Shown one piece after another: positions 6,924-14,096 of a DNA stretch of 22,619 nt. The DNA is taken from positions 1-22,619 of IMG/VR virus record IMGVR_UViG_3300037493_000553, one strand, 5' to 3'. Positions within the stretch are counted from its first letter, which is position 1; every line of letters begins with the position of its first letter. Under the pieces are notes generated by a model. The model saw nothing but the letters and a program-made list of their open reading frames with translations. It ran no database searches and had not been told where the DNA came from. The position numbers were made by a program, and so were the translations under genes. This DNA is from a virus.

Positions 6924-7376
6924 ATGCCACAAATCAATCAACTGTCTGCCGTGGACGAGGTTTTTGCAGGCGATGCGGTTCCGATTTACAGCAACGACAA
7001 CGGCGATGCTCGGCGCGCTTCCATGTCCGTCATCCGCGCGTTCATGCAAACCGGCCTGACCACCGAAGAAAAGGTGACGCAGTACGCCGCACCCAGCGCC
7101 ACCGGGTTCTCGGTGCAAGTCACGGATGGCAGCGATAGCGTCTGGCTGGTGCTTACGCCTACCGCTACCTTTGCCGCTGGCACGATTGTTCTGCCGGCCG
7201 TGGCGAACTGCGTGGACAAGCAAGAGCTATTGCTGAACTGCACTCAGATCGTTACCGCGCTGACCGTATCCGGCAACGGCGCAACAGTGACCGGCGCACC
7301 GACCGCGCTGGCAGCAAACGGGTTTTTCAGGCTCCGATTCGATGACGCTACAAACGTCTGGTATCGGGTAGGTTAA
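6924..7376 (+). CDS. Small beta-rich virion protein of unknown role
   Basis: 150 residues. The N-terminal 45 residues (QINQLSAVDEVFAGDAVPIY, then SMSVIRAFMQTG) resemble the attachment segments found at the start of phage tail-fibre-like proteins. From about residue 55 the protein is beta-rich and ends FFRLRFDDATNVWYRVG, a pattern also seen at the end of the 203-aa head protein and common at C-termini of small trimeric phage fibres. The start has TGAGGT upstream and follows the gp4-like stop by 9 nt. Position between gp4 and the large repeat protein suggests a minor virion component, perhaps a small fibre. No named domain is recognised. Confidence 0.65.
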   Translation: MPQINQLSAVDEVFAGDAVPIYSNDNGDARRASMSVIRAFMQTGLTTEEKVTQYAAPSATGFSVQVTDGSDSVWLVLTPTATFAAGTIVLPAVANCVDKQELLLNCTQIVTALTVSGNGATVTGAPTALAANGFFRLRFDDATNVWYRVG

Positions 7377-7399
7377 TTTGCCAATTTTTAGGGGGTAAT

Positions 7400-9883
7400 A
7401 TGGCAGACATCATCAAGAGCTACAACGATGTAGCGCGGCGCAATGTGGACATGAACGACGGCACTTATGCCGAAGTTATCAGCGCCATCGCCAACAACAT
7501 CACCAACAAATTCCGCGAGTCGTTTGAGACTTACGATCCCGTCAACGGTGGTCGATGGAGGGAATCCAAAGCCAGCGGCGACCTGATCTATGTGGACGGC
7601 AACGCTGCGGCAGCGTCTTATCTGACGATCAGCAAAGACCCATTGTCAGCAGACACGGAAAGCTCGATCACATCCATCGGCGTGGTTGGCCTGCCCATCG
7701 AGGCGGCTATCGGCCTGTCCATGTCTCAGCGCACTCTGGGGCAAGAGTTCTCCATTGAGATGATCGACACCGGCCTACCGTTGGTTGATGTGCCTGATGT
7801 TGCCATCTCCAGCATCACGCAAGCCACCACCACATTGACCGTGGACACGACGACAGCGCACGGTCTGAGCATCGGCAAGTCCATCGGCATCTCGGGATGC
7901 TCCAACCCCATCGCAAACTACCCTGCGCTGGTGGTTGCTACGGTGCCAAGCCCTACGCAATTCACCGCAACCGCTGGCCCTGGCGGCACCATCCCCAGCC
8001 AGACGATCACCAACCCGGCAGGCGCGAAGGGTTCGGTCTACTTCCGCGAGCGTTTGGGCCGCGCGCAAAACGGCATCAGCGAGATTTTCGAGCAGCCAAC
8101 GGCCACCCAGGCTTCGCTCTACATTCGCTCGGAATCCGGCGATGCCCTGATGTCCGGCACCATCGCAGGCAACCACAGCGCGACCGTTGGCACGACCGCT
8201 CCGGTGCAGTTGGTCAACGCTGCCTACACCTACGCCTTTGCGCCTACCACCGAGTACCGGTTGTTTGTGCAGGCTGATCGCACTCAGTGGGCTGATAGCG
8301 CTGTGGATGCGGTGGCTCAGACCACCTCGCGCCTGCTGCGCACCCAGGTCTGCCCCGACCCGGGCGAAACCTACAAAGTGCGCATCCGCGCCACCAACAA
8401 CAAGGCGCTGACGGTCCCGAATGCCCAGATTGTGTCTGCCGTCAAAACCGGCACCACCACAGCCACCATCGTGACTGACGTTGCGCATGGCTTGTCTACG
8501 ACTGATGTGGTGACCATCTACGGCATCCGCGACCAGGCCGCCGCATCCTTCCCGAACCTGCTCACCGCCACAACCGTTGCTTCAATTGTCAGCCCCACCT
8601 CTTTCACCATCGTCATCGGAACGGCCAGCACCGTCACCAGCTACGGCGGCTATGTCGCTCGGGTGCAGGGTGGTAACCTGCCGTCAGCCTTGGGCCACAG
8701 CGCGGTCATCGCGCAGTCTGCGATTCTGTCCACCCTGTCGGATGGCATTCGGCAACTGGTGGTGACGGGTAACACCAATTGGGCCAGTTTGTCCATTGGC
8801 GACTTGGTGAACCTTGTTGGCGTTCGCAACAACACCACCGGCGCAACACTTGGCGTCGATGGTGCTTGGAAGGTGGCGAACGTGGCGACCACGGCACTGA
8901 CGCTGGTTCTGCCTTATGCCGGTAGCCTGACGCTGCCGGTTGACTTTGGCTCCATCAACTGCGGCGGCGGCGTCATCAAGCGCACCGACCTGCGTGTCAG
9001 CTTCCTGCGTGTGTTCGACTACGAGCGCGAGCGCGTCGAACTGCTGGCCCGTCCGGCTGGTGACTTGGCGGCTGCCGTGCCTGTAGCGATGCAGGGCGGC
9101 ACACTGACAACACTGTCCACCGTGACGACTGTTTCCACAGTAACCGCCTTGACGGGCGGCGGCGCTGCCGAAGATGCGGCGGCTGGTGCGAACCCGGTTA
9201 CCGTTGGCGGTGTGGTGCGGTCTGCGGTAGCCCCGACGACCTTGGTGGCTGGTGACGCTGCCCGTATCACGATGACAACCGGCGCGGCCGCGGTCATGCA
9301 TCCGTTCTCTGTGCCTGAGGTTTCTTGGCAGACGCCGGCCCCTATTGGCGGCATTGTCAACACCGCTACAGCATTCCAGATCAAGGAAGCGGCTGGCGCA
9401 TTGCTGCGGAACTACATCGCAAGCATCGACTTTTACAGCGAAACACTGACCAACGCCACAGATCTGCGTGTGCGTGAGCCTGACCTTACCTGCGCCTCGC
9501 AGACCATCGCCACCAACATCTTGACCGTCAGCACTACGCACAATCTGGGCATTGGCGATGCTGTGGTGTTCACGGCCAGCACAGTGACGGGTATCACGGC
9601 AGGCGTGACCTACTTTGTGCTGACGACACCGGCAGCGACGACCATCACACTGTCGGCAACGCGCGGCGGCGCAACGCTGGCGATCTCGGGAACCGGTGTA
9701 ACAGCCACATTCCACAAGGTGCTGTGGCAGACCCGCATCCCGACGACCGGCATGGTGCCTCGTCAGATTGACTTTCCGGTTCCCCTGCGCGGCTCGGTCA
9801 ACACGGCAACCCAGGTGCAGACCGCCACAGCTTCCGGCGCTGGTGCTGTGTTCTTGGCGGCTCAAGGCTTCGTATCTCAATAA
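7400..9883 (+). CDS. Large modular beta-repeat virion protein with FCCH-like modules
   Basis: 827 residues with no signal peptide. At least two, probably four, related modules of about 65-75 residues share the pattern T-x-T-V-(8-10)-HGL-(2)-G/T-D-x-V-(5)-G and end in TxFT(I/A). Module 1 begins near residue 134 (TAHGLSIGKSIGISG), module 2 near 341 (VAHGLSTTDVVTIYG), a looser copy near 452 (LSIGDLVNLVG), and a fourth near 697 (THNLGIGDAVVF). Such modules are often matched to the E1 FCCH-type beta-barrel in phage structural proteins. Strand-rich linkers with Thr/Ala/Gly runs lie between them (VSTVTALTGGGAAEDAAAG near 577-595). P22 has no such gene between gp4 and gp10. AGGGGGT precedes the ATG. 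It is likely a head-vertex or tail-fibre-like appendage or an adaptor; the exact role is unknown. Confidence 0.75.
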   Translation: MADIIKSYNDVARRNVDMNDGTYAEVISAIANNITNKFRESFETYDPVNGGRWRESKASGDLIYVDGNAAAASYLTISKDPLSADTESSITSIGVVGLPIEAAIGLSMSQRTLGQEFSIEMIDTGLPLVDVPDVAISSITQATTTLTVDTTTAHGLSIGKSIGISGCSNPIANYPALVVATVPSPTQFTATAGPGGTIPSQTITNPAGAKGSVYFRERLGRAQNGISEIFEQPTATQASLYIRSESGDALMSGTIAGNHSATVGTTAPVQLVNAAYTYAFAPTTEYRLFVQADRTQWADSAVDAVAQTTSRLLRTQVCPDPGETYKVRIRATNNKALTVPNAQIVSAVKTGTTTATIVTDVAHGLSTTDVVTIYGIRDQAAASFPNLLTATTVASIVSPTSFTIVIGTASTVTSYGGYVARVQGGNLPSALGHSAVIAQSAILSTLSDGIRQLVVTGNTNWASLSIGDLVNLVGVRNNTTGATLGVDGAWKVANVATTALTLVLPYAGSLTLPVDFGSINCGGGVIKRTDLRVSFLRVFDYERERVELLARPAGDLAAAVPVAMQGGTLTTLSTVTTVSTVTALTGGGAAEDAAAGANPVTVGGVVRSAVAPTTLVAGDAARITMTTGAAAVMHPFSVPEVSWQTPAPIGGIVNTATAFQIKEAAGALLRNYIASIDFYSETLTNATDLRVREPDLTCASQTIATNILTVSTTHNLGIGDAVVFTASTVTGITAGVTYFVLTTPAATTITLSATRGGATLAISGTGVTATFHKVLWQTRIPTTGMVPRQIDFPVPLRGSVNTATQVQTATASGAGAVFLAAQGFVSQ

Positions 9884-9892
9884 GGAATCATC

Positions 9893-10057
9893 ATGGGACT
9901 GTCTGAACTCATCTCCATTCTGAACAATCGCCTAGCCTACCTTGCAACGCAACGGGCCGAGGCATTTAGCCGCGGCGATCTCACCATGATGGCGGCGCTG
10001 GATGCCGACACCGCCACGACCACGGCCACGCTGCATATTCTGCAAAGCGCGGCCTGA
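9893..10057 (+). CDS. Small helical protein (54 aa)
   Basis: A 54-residue protein starting MGLSELISILNNRLAYLATQ. It is almost wholly helical, with a heptad-like pattern in residues 3-30 and a Thr/Ala-rich second half, consistent with a short helical hairpin. AAGGAA (9882-9887) lies 5 nt upstream of the ATG, and the gap to the previous stop is 9 nt. The stop is followed after one base by the next ATG, so it fits the operon exactly. Similar short proteins occur beside structural genes of other phages, but no function is known to me. Confidence 0.7.
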   Translation: MGLSELISILNNRLAYLATQRAEAFSRGDLTMMAALDADTATTTATLHILQSAA

Positions 10058-10058
10058 A

Positions 10059-10313
10059 ATGGACGCAAAACTGAAAGCGGCTGGTGTGTCAGGCTATAAC
10101 AAGCCGAAGCGCACCCCGTCACATCCCACGAAAAGCCATGTTGTCGTGGCTAAGTCTGGGGATGAGACAAAGACGATTCGGTTCGGTCAGCAGGGCGTGA
10201 AAGGCTCTCCCGAGGGTTCAAAGCGTAACGAGGCATTCAAAGCCCGTCACGCTGAGAACATCGCCAAGGGCAAGATGAGCGCGGCGTATTGGGCTAACAA
10301 GGTCAAGTGGTAA
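10059..10313 (+). CDS. Small basic conserved phage protein (84 aa)
   Basis: 84 residues, Lys/His-rich. It begins MDAKLKAAGVSGYNKPKRTP, then has SHPTKSHVVVAK, a central TIRFGQQGVKG, and ends GKMSAAYWANKVKW. I recognise this as a type of small protein recurrent in podovirus structural regions, but know no assigned function. The ATG at 10059 is preferred because it sits one base after the previous stop; longer readings would overlap the 54-aa gene. Its TAA overlaps the ATG of the gp10-like gene by one base (TAATG). The basic, aromatic C-terminus suggests DNA or RNA contact inside the head; this is inference. Confidence 0.75.
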   Translation: MDAKLKAAGVSGYNKPKRTPSHPTKSHVVVAKSGDETKTIRFGQQGVKGSPEGSKRNEAFKARHAENIAKGKMSAAYWANKVKW

Positions 10314-11716
10314 TGCAAATCCCTATCCTCAACGGAATCTACACTGACAACGGGCCGGACGTGCGAACGTCCTACCCTGTCAACATGGTTCCGATTGCCC
10401 TGCAAAACGGCACGTCAACGGGATACCTGCGCCCTGCTTCCGGCATTGAGGATTTCGGCACCGGTCCCGGCATTGACCGTGGCGGCATTGAGTGGGATGG
10501 CATTTGCTATCGCGTCATGGGCAGCAAGCTGGTGCGCGTCGATGCTGACGGCACAGTAACAGTGCTGGGTGACGTTGGCGGCGGCACTGAACTGGTCACG
10601 ATGGATTACAGCTTCACCCTGCTGGCAATCGCATCGGGCGGCAATCTGTTTTATTGGGACGGTACAACCCTTACTCAGGTGACAGACCCAGACCTTGGCC
10701 TGGTGCTGGATGTGATCTGGATTGACGGCTATTTCATGACCACAGATGGCGAAAACATCGTGGTGACGGAATTGTCCGACCCGACGCAGGTCAACCCGCT
10801 GAAATACGGTAGCGCCGAGGTAGACCCCGATCCGGTGGTTGCGGTTCTCAAGCTCCGCAACGAAGCCTATGTGGTTGGCCGGCACACAATCGAAATCTTC
10901 GACAACGTAGGCGGCGATTTCTTTCCGTTCCAACGCATTGACGGCGCACAAGTGCCCAAAGGCGCAGTCGGCACCCATGCCTGCTGCCTGTTCATGGATT
11001 CGGTGGCCTTCCTTGGCAGCGCACGGAATGAGGCGCCATCCATTTACATGGGCGTCAACGCGACACCGACCAAGATTTCCACCCGCGAGATTGACCAGAT
11101 TCTGTCCACCTACACCGAGGAAGAACTTTCTGCGGTGCTGCTGGAGGCCAAGGTCGAAAAAAACCAACAGCAGCTGATGGTTCACCTGCCAGACCGGACG
11201 CTGGTGTTTGATGGCCTTGCATCGCAGGCGCTGTCTAATCCGGTCTGGTTCACGCTCACCAGCGCGATAGAGGGCTTTTCGCAGTATCAGGCGCGTAGCC
11301 ATGTCTGGGCCTACAGCAAGTGGATTGTGGGCCATCCTGGCACGTTTGATCTGGGTGTTTTGGTGAATGACGTTTCCACCCACTACGGCGAAGATGTGCG
11401 CTGGGAGTTTGGCACGACCATGCTCTACAACGAGTCGAAAGGCGCCATCGTCCATGAGTTGGAGTTGGTCTCGCTCACCGGGCGGGTTGCACTCGGCACC
11501 AGCCCACAGATCGCCACCAGCTACTCATGGGACGGCATGACCTGGAGTCAGGACAAGTTTGTCACGGTGGGCAGCATTGGCGACCGGACAAAGCGCATTT
11601 GCTGGCTGTCAAACGGCTTCATGCGAAGCGTTCGGATGCAGCGATTCCAAGGCGACACGCAAGCCCATGTGTCATTTACGAGGCTTGAGGCGCGAATTGA
11701 GCCTCTTGCGTTCTAA
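10313..11716 (+). CDS. Head completion / DNA stabilisation protein, P22 gp10-like
   Basis: In P22, gp10 forms the hexameric tube that closes the portal after packaging and receives the needle. The 467 residues compare with 472 in P22. Matches by eye to gp10: YPVNMV near 21-26, GYLRPASGI near 37-45 (gp10 GYLRSFPGI), EAPSIYMG near 242 (gp10 GAPSVYI), and YTEEELSAVLLEAK at 267 followed by LMVHLPDRTLVFDG at 288 (gp10 YTAEEMATGVMETL and LLIIHLPRHVLVYD). Repeating blades are compatible with the beta-propeller body. The start ATG overlaps the previous TAA (TAATG). An in-frame GTG at 10307 is less likely because it lies further inside the preceding gene. Confidence 0.92.
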   Translation: MQIPILNGIYTDNGPDVRTSYPVNMVPIALQNGTSTGYLRPASGIEDFGTGPGIDRGGIEWDGICYRVMGSKLVRVDADGTVTVLGDVGGGTELVTMDYSFTLLAIASGGNLFYWDGTTLTQVTDPDLGLVLDVIWIDGYFMTTDGENIVVTELSDPTQVNPLKYGSAEVDPDPVVAVLKLRNEAYVVGRHTIEIFDNVGGDFFPFQRIDGAQVPKGAVGTHACCLFMDSVAFLGSARNEAPSIYMGVNATPTKISTREIDQILSTYTEEELSAVLLEAKVEKNQQQLMVHLPDRTLVFDGLASQALSNPVWFTLTSAIEGFSQYQARSHVWAYSKWIVGHPGTFDLGVLVNDVSTHYGEDVRWEFGTTMLYNESKGAIVHELELVSLTGRVALGTSPQIATSYSWDGMTWSQDKFVTVGSIGDRTKRICWLSNGFMRSVRMQRFQGDTQAHVSFTRLEARIEPLAF

Positions 11717-12450
11717 TGGCAAATGAACCCCTGCGCCTTACCCGCGACCAGCTCGCCAAGTTTCTGCCCGACCATGAGGCGATTCGGCGGTTTGAAAAAC
11801 TGTTTTCCATCGTAGAAACAGTTGCGCCTGACGTTATCAACGAGGTCAACAACGCAGCCGAGAATGCCGGCTCAAGGGCCACGCAAGCACTCGGTGAAAT
11901 CAGCCGCTTGGCCGATGCGCTGGAGTTTTTGGCCTTGGCCCCACAGAGCCAACTGACCACGCCCGACTTCATTGAACGCTCACCGACAGAGTTCCCGCCG
12001 CCCAGGTACGGTTCTTTCTACGACACCACCACCCAGACGCCGGCAGCAATCAACACAGCCTACGCGATCACCCTCAACACGACCGACGTTGCTTTCGGGG
12101 TGTACCGTGGCGCGACGACCAGTCAGATTTTTGTCACCAGCCCCGGCGTCTACAACATCCAGTTTTCGGCGCAGTTGGACAACACCTCGTTCGGCAATCA
12201 CATCATCTACATTTGGCTGAGGGTCAATGGCGTCGATGTAGCCAACAGCGCCAGCCAAGTGCGGCTTAAAGGCACACAGGCCGAAGTGGTGGCGGCTTGG
12301 AATTTTGCGGCAAGCCTCAAGGCCGGCGATTACTTTGAACTGATGTACTCAGTCACAGATACAGCCGTCCAGATTCTGGCGCAGGCTGCAGCGGCTCCAG
12401 TGCCGGGTATTCCATCCATCATTCTTACCGTACAGGAGATTTCAAAGTGA
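11716..12450 (+). CDS. Candidate tail needle: helical stalk plus C1q/TNF-like jelly-roll tip
   Basis: 244 residues directly behind the gp10-like gene, the place of P22 gene 26 (tail needle plugging the channel). Residues 1-75 are helical (LTRDQLAKFLPDHEAIRRFE, then AENAGSRATQALGEISRLAD) and could form a trimeric coil. After a Pro-rich hinge (ERSPTEFPPPRYGSFYD, about 88-104), residues about 97-240 read like a C1q/TNF-type jelly roll: AYAITLNTTDVAFGV, then SPGVYNIQFSAQL, then HIIYIWLRVNG, then LKAGDYFELMYS. The related phage Sf6 has a needle ending in a jelly-roll-like knob, so the architecture fits. The short stalk is unusual and the opening motif also occurs in other phage tail proteins, so a small fibre remains possible. 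The start overlaps the previous stop by one base. Confidence 0.6.
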   Translation: MANEPLRLTRDQLAKFLPDHEAIRRFEKLFSIVETVAPDVINEVNNAAENAGSRATQALGEISRLADALEFLALAPQSQLTTPDFIERSPTEFPPPRYGSFYDTTTQTPAAINTAYAITLNTTDVAFGVYRGATTSQIFVTSPGVYNIQFSAQLDNTSFGNHIIYIWLRVNGVDVANSASQVRLKGTQAEVVAAWNFAASLKAGDYFELMYSVTDTAVQILAQAAAAPVPGIPSIILTVQEISK

Positions 12451-12782
12451 CCGTCACTGTAAAAAATATCATCCCGCGAAAGCAGGCCGAAAACACCCAG
12501 ACCACGCAGTACACGGCGACGAACTGCAAGACCATCATCGACAAGTTCACCGTGACCAATACCACGGCATCGAACGTGGTGTTCTCGGTCAACCTGGTGG
12601 CTTCTGGTGGCTCTGCTGGGTCATCCAATCTGGTGCTGCAAACCCGCACCATCGTACCGGCCGAAACCTACCTTTGCCCCGAACTGGTCGGGCAGACGCT
12701 GGAGTCGGGCGGGTTTATCTCCACCTTGGCCGGCGCAGCGACTTCGCTCACCATCAGCGCCAGCGGTCGCGAAATCACATAA
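12447..12782 (+). CDS. Small beta-rich structural protein, unknown role
   Basis: 111 residues starting with GTG inside a GTGA overlap with the previous stop; AGGAG (12434-12438) about 8 nt upstream supports this start. The protein is a string of short beta strands (TIIDKFTVTNTTASNVVFSV, LQTRTIVPAETYLCP, AATSLTISASGREIT) with a layout like small phage adaptor or fibre-tip proteins of beta-sandwich type. It has no signal peptide, membrane segment or catalytic motif. Position between the needle candidate and the ejection block makes a minor tail or head-assembly role likely (P22 has gene 14 in this interval), but no sequence link to gp14 is seen. Confidence 0.65.
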   Translation: MTVTVKNIIPRKQAENTQTTQYTATNCKTIIDKFTVTNTTASNVVFSVNLVASGGSAGSSNLVLQTRTIVPAETYLCPELVGQTLESGGFISTLAGAATSLTISASGREIT

Positions 12783-12791
12783 AGGCAAGCC

Positions 12792-13187
12792 ATGAAAGAC
12801 TTCATGATGATCCCCAAGGGCTTTTTCGGATTCCCGGCAGAGGAGCTGTTTATCACGGCATCCGAAAATTCCAAAAATACGCAAGTCGTCATCAAAGACT
12901 GGATGCTTGGCCCCAAAGCTCCAGACAACCGGCCCGATGCCAACAAAACATACTGGATGGCCTTAGGCAAGGCGATGCAGATCGACGAAAAAGAGGCGCG
13001 GCGGCGTCGATGCTCAAACTGCGAGTATTACGACAACACCCCGATGACCCAGGCCAAGATGAGCAAGATCCCTTTGAACCAGTGGGATGAGAATGCTGGT
13101 TATCGCGGTTACTGCGAAAAGTTTGATTTCATCTGCCATGACCTGCGATCCTGCCAAGCCTGGGAAGAGCGCGAGTCTGAGGATTGA
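12792..13187 (+). CDS. Cys-rich small protein, putative metal or Fe-S site
   Basis: 131 residues. The N-terminal 60 residues (MIPKGFFGFPAEELFITASE) are unremarkable. The C-terminal half carries five cysteines: C74-x2-C77 (RRCSNCEYYDN), C108-x6-C115 (GYCEKFDFICHD) and C121 (RSCQAW), with H116 next to the fourth. Spacing and flanking aromatics suggest a small metal- or Fe-S-binding knuckle, like Cys-rich modules recurrent in phage structural regions. It sits where P22 has gene 14 (head assembly), so it could be a functional stand-in; no homology to gp14 is claimed. The ATG at 12792 follows the previous stop by 9 nt, with AAAGGCAAG as a modest ribosome-binding site. Confidence 0.65.
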   Translation: MKDFMMIPKGFFGFPAEELFITASENSKNTQVVIKDWMLGPKAPDNRPDANKTYWMALGKAMQIDEKEARRRRCSNCEYYDNTPMTQAKMSKIPLNQWDENAGYRGYCEKFDFICHDLRSCQAWEERESED

Positions 13188-13189
13188 AT

Positions 13190-13267
13190 ATGTGCGAAAA
13201 TTCTGCTGCTGAGAAACTTGCTACCAGCGGCATCCAAGAAATTGAGGTGTTGACATGGGTTTATTAA
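13190..13267 (+). CDS. Possible 25-aa leader peptide
   Basis: A short reading frame (MCENSAAEKLATSGIQEIEV, then five more residues) with GAGG upstream of its ATG. It fills the 67-nt gap after the Cys-rich gene and overlaps the start of the first ejection gene by 13 nt. The arrangement would allow translational coupling across the gap. It is too short for any coding statistic to be trusted and could be chance. Confidence 0.3.
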   Translation: MCENSAAEKLATSGIQEIEVLTWVY

Positions 13268-14088
13268 GTCTTTTAGGCGGCGTCGCTGGTTCATTTTTTG
13301 GTGCGCCAGCCATTGGTGCTGCTATCGGTGGCGCTATTGAGGGTAGCCAAGCATCCAGCAGTGCATCACAAGCCCAGCAAGGTGCAGCTCAAGCTGGGAT
13401 TGATGAACAGCGCCGACAGTTTGCCGAAATTCAAAAACTCCTTGCGCCTTACGTCCAGGCTGGGCAAGGTGCCATTGGTGGCTTCCAGCCATTCCAGCAG
13501 GCCGGCGCACAGGCTTTTGAGCAACAGCGCGCATTGGCTGGATTGGGTGGTACGGCAGCGCAACAAGCCGCCATCAATCAGATTGAACAAAACCCGTTGT
13601 TTCAGAGCCAGATTCGCCAAGGCGAGGAAGCACTATTGCAGCGCGCATCCGCAACGGGCGGGCTACGAGGCGGCAACATCCAGGCGGCACTCGCTCAGTT
13701 TCGGCCACAGATGCTCCAGCAAGCCATTGAGCAGCAGTATGGGCGGCTTGGTGGCATTGCAGGCACTGGTCTAGGTGTGACTGAGCAACTTTACCGGGGT
13801 GGTCAAGCGTCAGCCGCTGGTCAGGCATCGCAGGCTGGTACTCTGGGTTCAAACGTAGCCAACCTGCTTGCCCAACAAGGCGCAGCGCAGGCCGGCGGCA
13901 TCATGGGACAGCAACAAGCATTTGGCGGCGTTCCTGCTGCTTTCGGCTTTGGTCAAACTTCAGGTATGAATCCTTTTTCTAATGGCCTGTCTGGATTGCA
14001 AGCCGGGTTTTCTGGCACATCATTAGGCAGTTCTGGGTTTGGCAGTGGCATGGCATACGGCAATGCTGACCTTGGATCATTTCTCTAA
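13255..14088 (+). CDS. Ejection (DNA transfer) protein 1, P22 gp7-like by position
   Basis: 277 residues, low-complexity Ala/Gly/Gln-rich. The N-terminus is a glycine-zipper-like hydrophobic stretch (LLGGVAGSFFGAPAIGAAIG, residues 5-24) able to insert in membrane, followed by a Gln-rich helix (SASQAQQGAAQAGIDEQRRQ). Later come AGLGGTAAQQAAINQIEQN and a Gly/Phe/Ser-rich tail to residue 277. This build is usual for podovirus proteins annotated as DNA transfer protein, ejected from the head to help build the conduit through the cell envelope. GAGG (13244-13247) is 7 nt before the ATG. It leads a block of three genes matching P22 genes 7, 20 and 16 in order. Codon use shifts here toward CAA, GCA and GGT compared with the upstream genes. 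Confidence 0.8.
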   Translation: MGLLSLLGGVAGSFFGAPAIGAAIGGAIEGSQASSSASQAQQGAAQAGIDEQRRQFAEIQKLLAPYVQAGQGAIGGFQPFQQAGAQAFEQQRALAGLGGTAAQQAAINQIEQNPLFQSQIRQGEEALLQRASATGGLRGGNIQAALAQFRPQMLQQAIEQQYGRLGGIAGTGLGVTEQLYRGGQASAAGQASQAGTLGSNVANLLAQQGAAQAGGIMGQQQAFGGVPAAFGFGQTSGMNPFSNGLSGLQAGFSGTSLGSSGFGSGMAYGNADLGSFL

Positions 14089-14096
14089 AGGCAATC

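Noticed and set aside
8684-9880. 398-codon minus-strand open frame opposite the large repeat protein
   Set aside because: Composition is Arg/Cys/His/Gly-rich as expected of an antisense shadow of Ala/Thr-rich coding DNA; no motif is seen.
11158-11164. A AAA AAC slippery heptamer in the correct phase within the gp10-like gene
   Set aside because: A -1 shift reaches a stop after about 15 codons, no downstream stimulator is evident, and the zero-frame protein matches gp10 over its whole length.
10415-11455. 346-codon minus-strand open frame opposite the gp10-like gene
   Set aside because: The + strand protein matches P22 gp10 along its whole length; the antisense peptide shows no domain.
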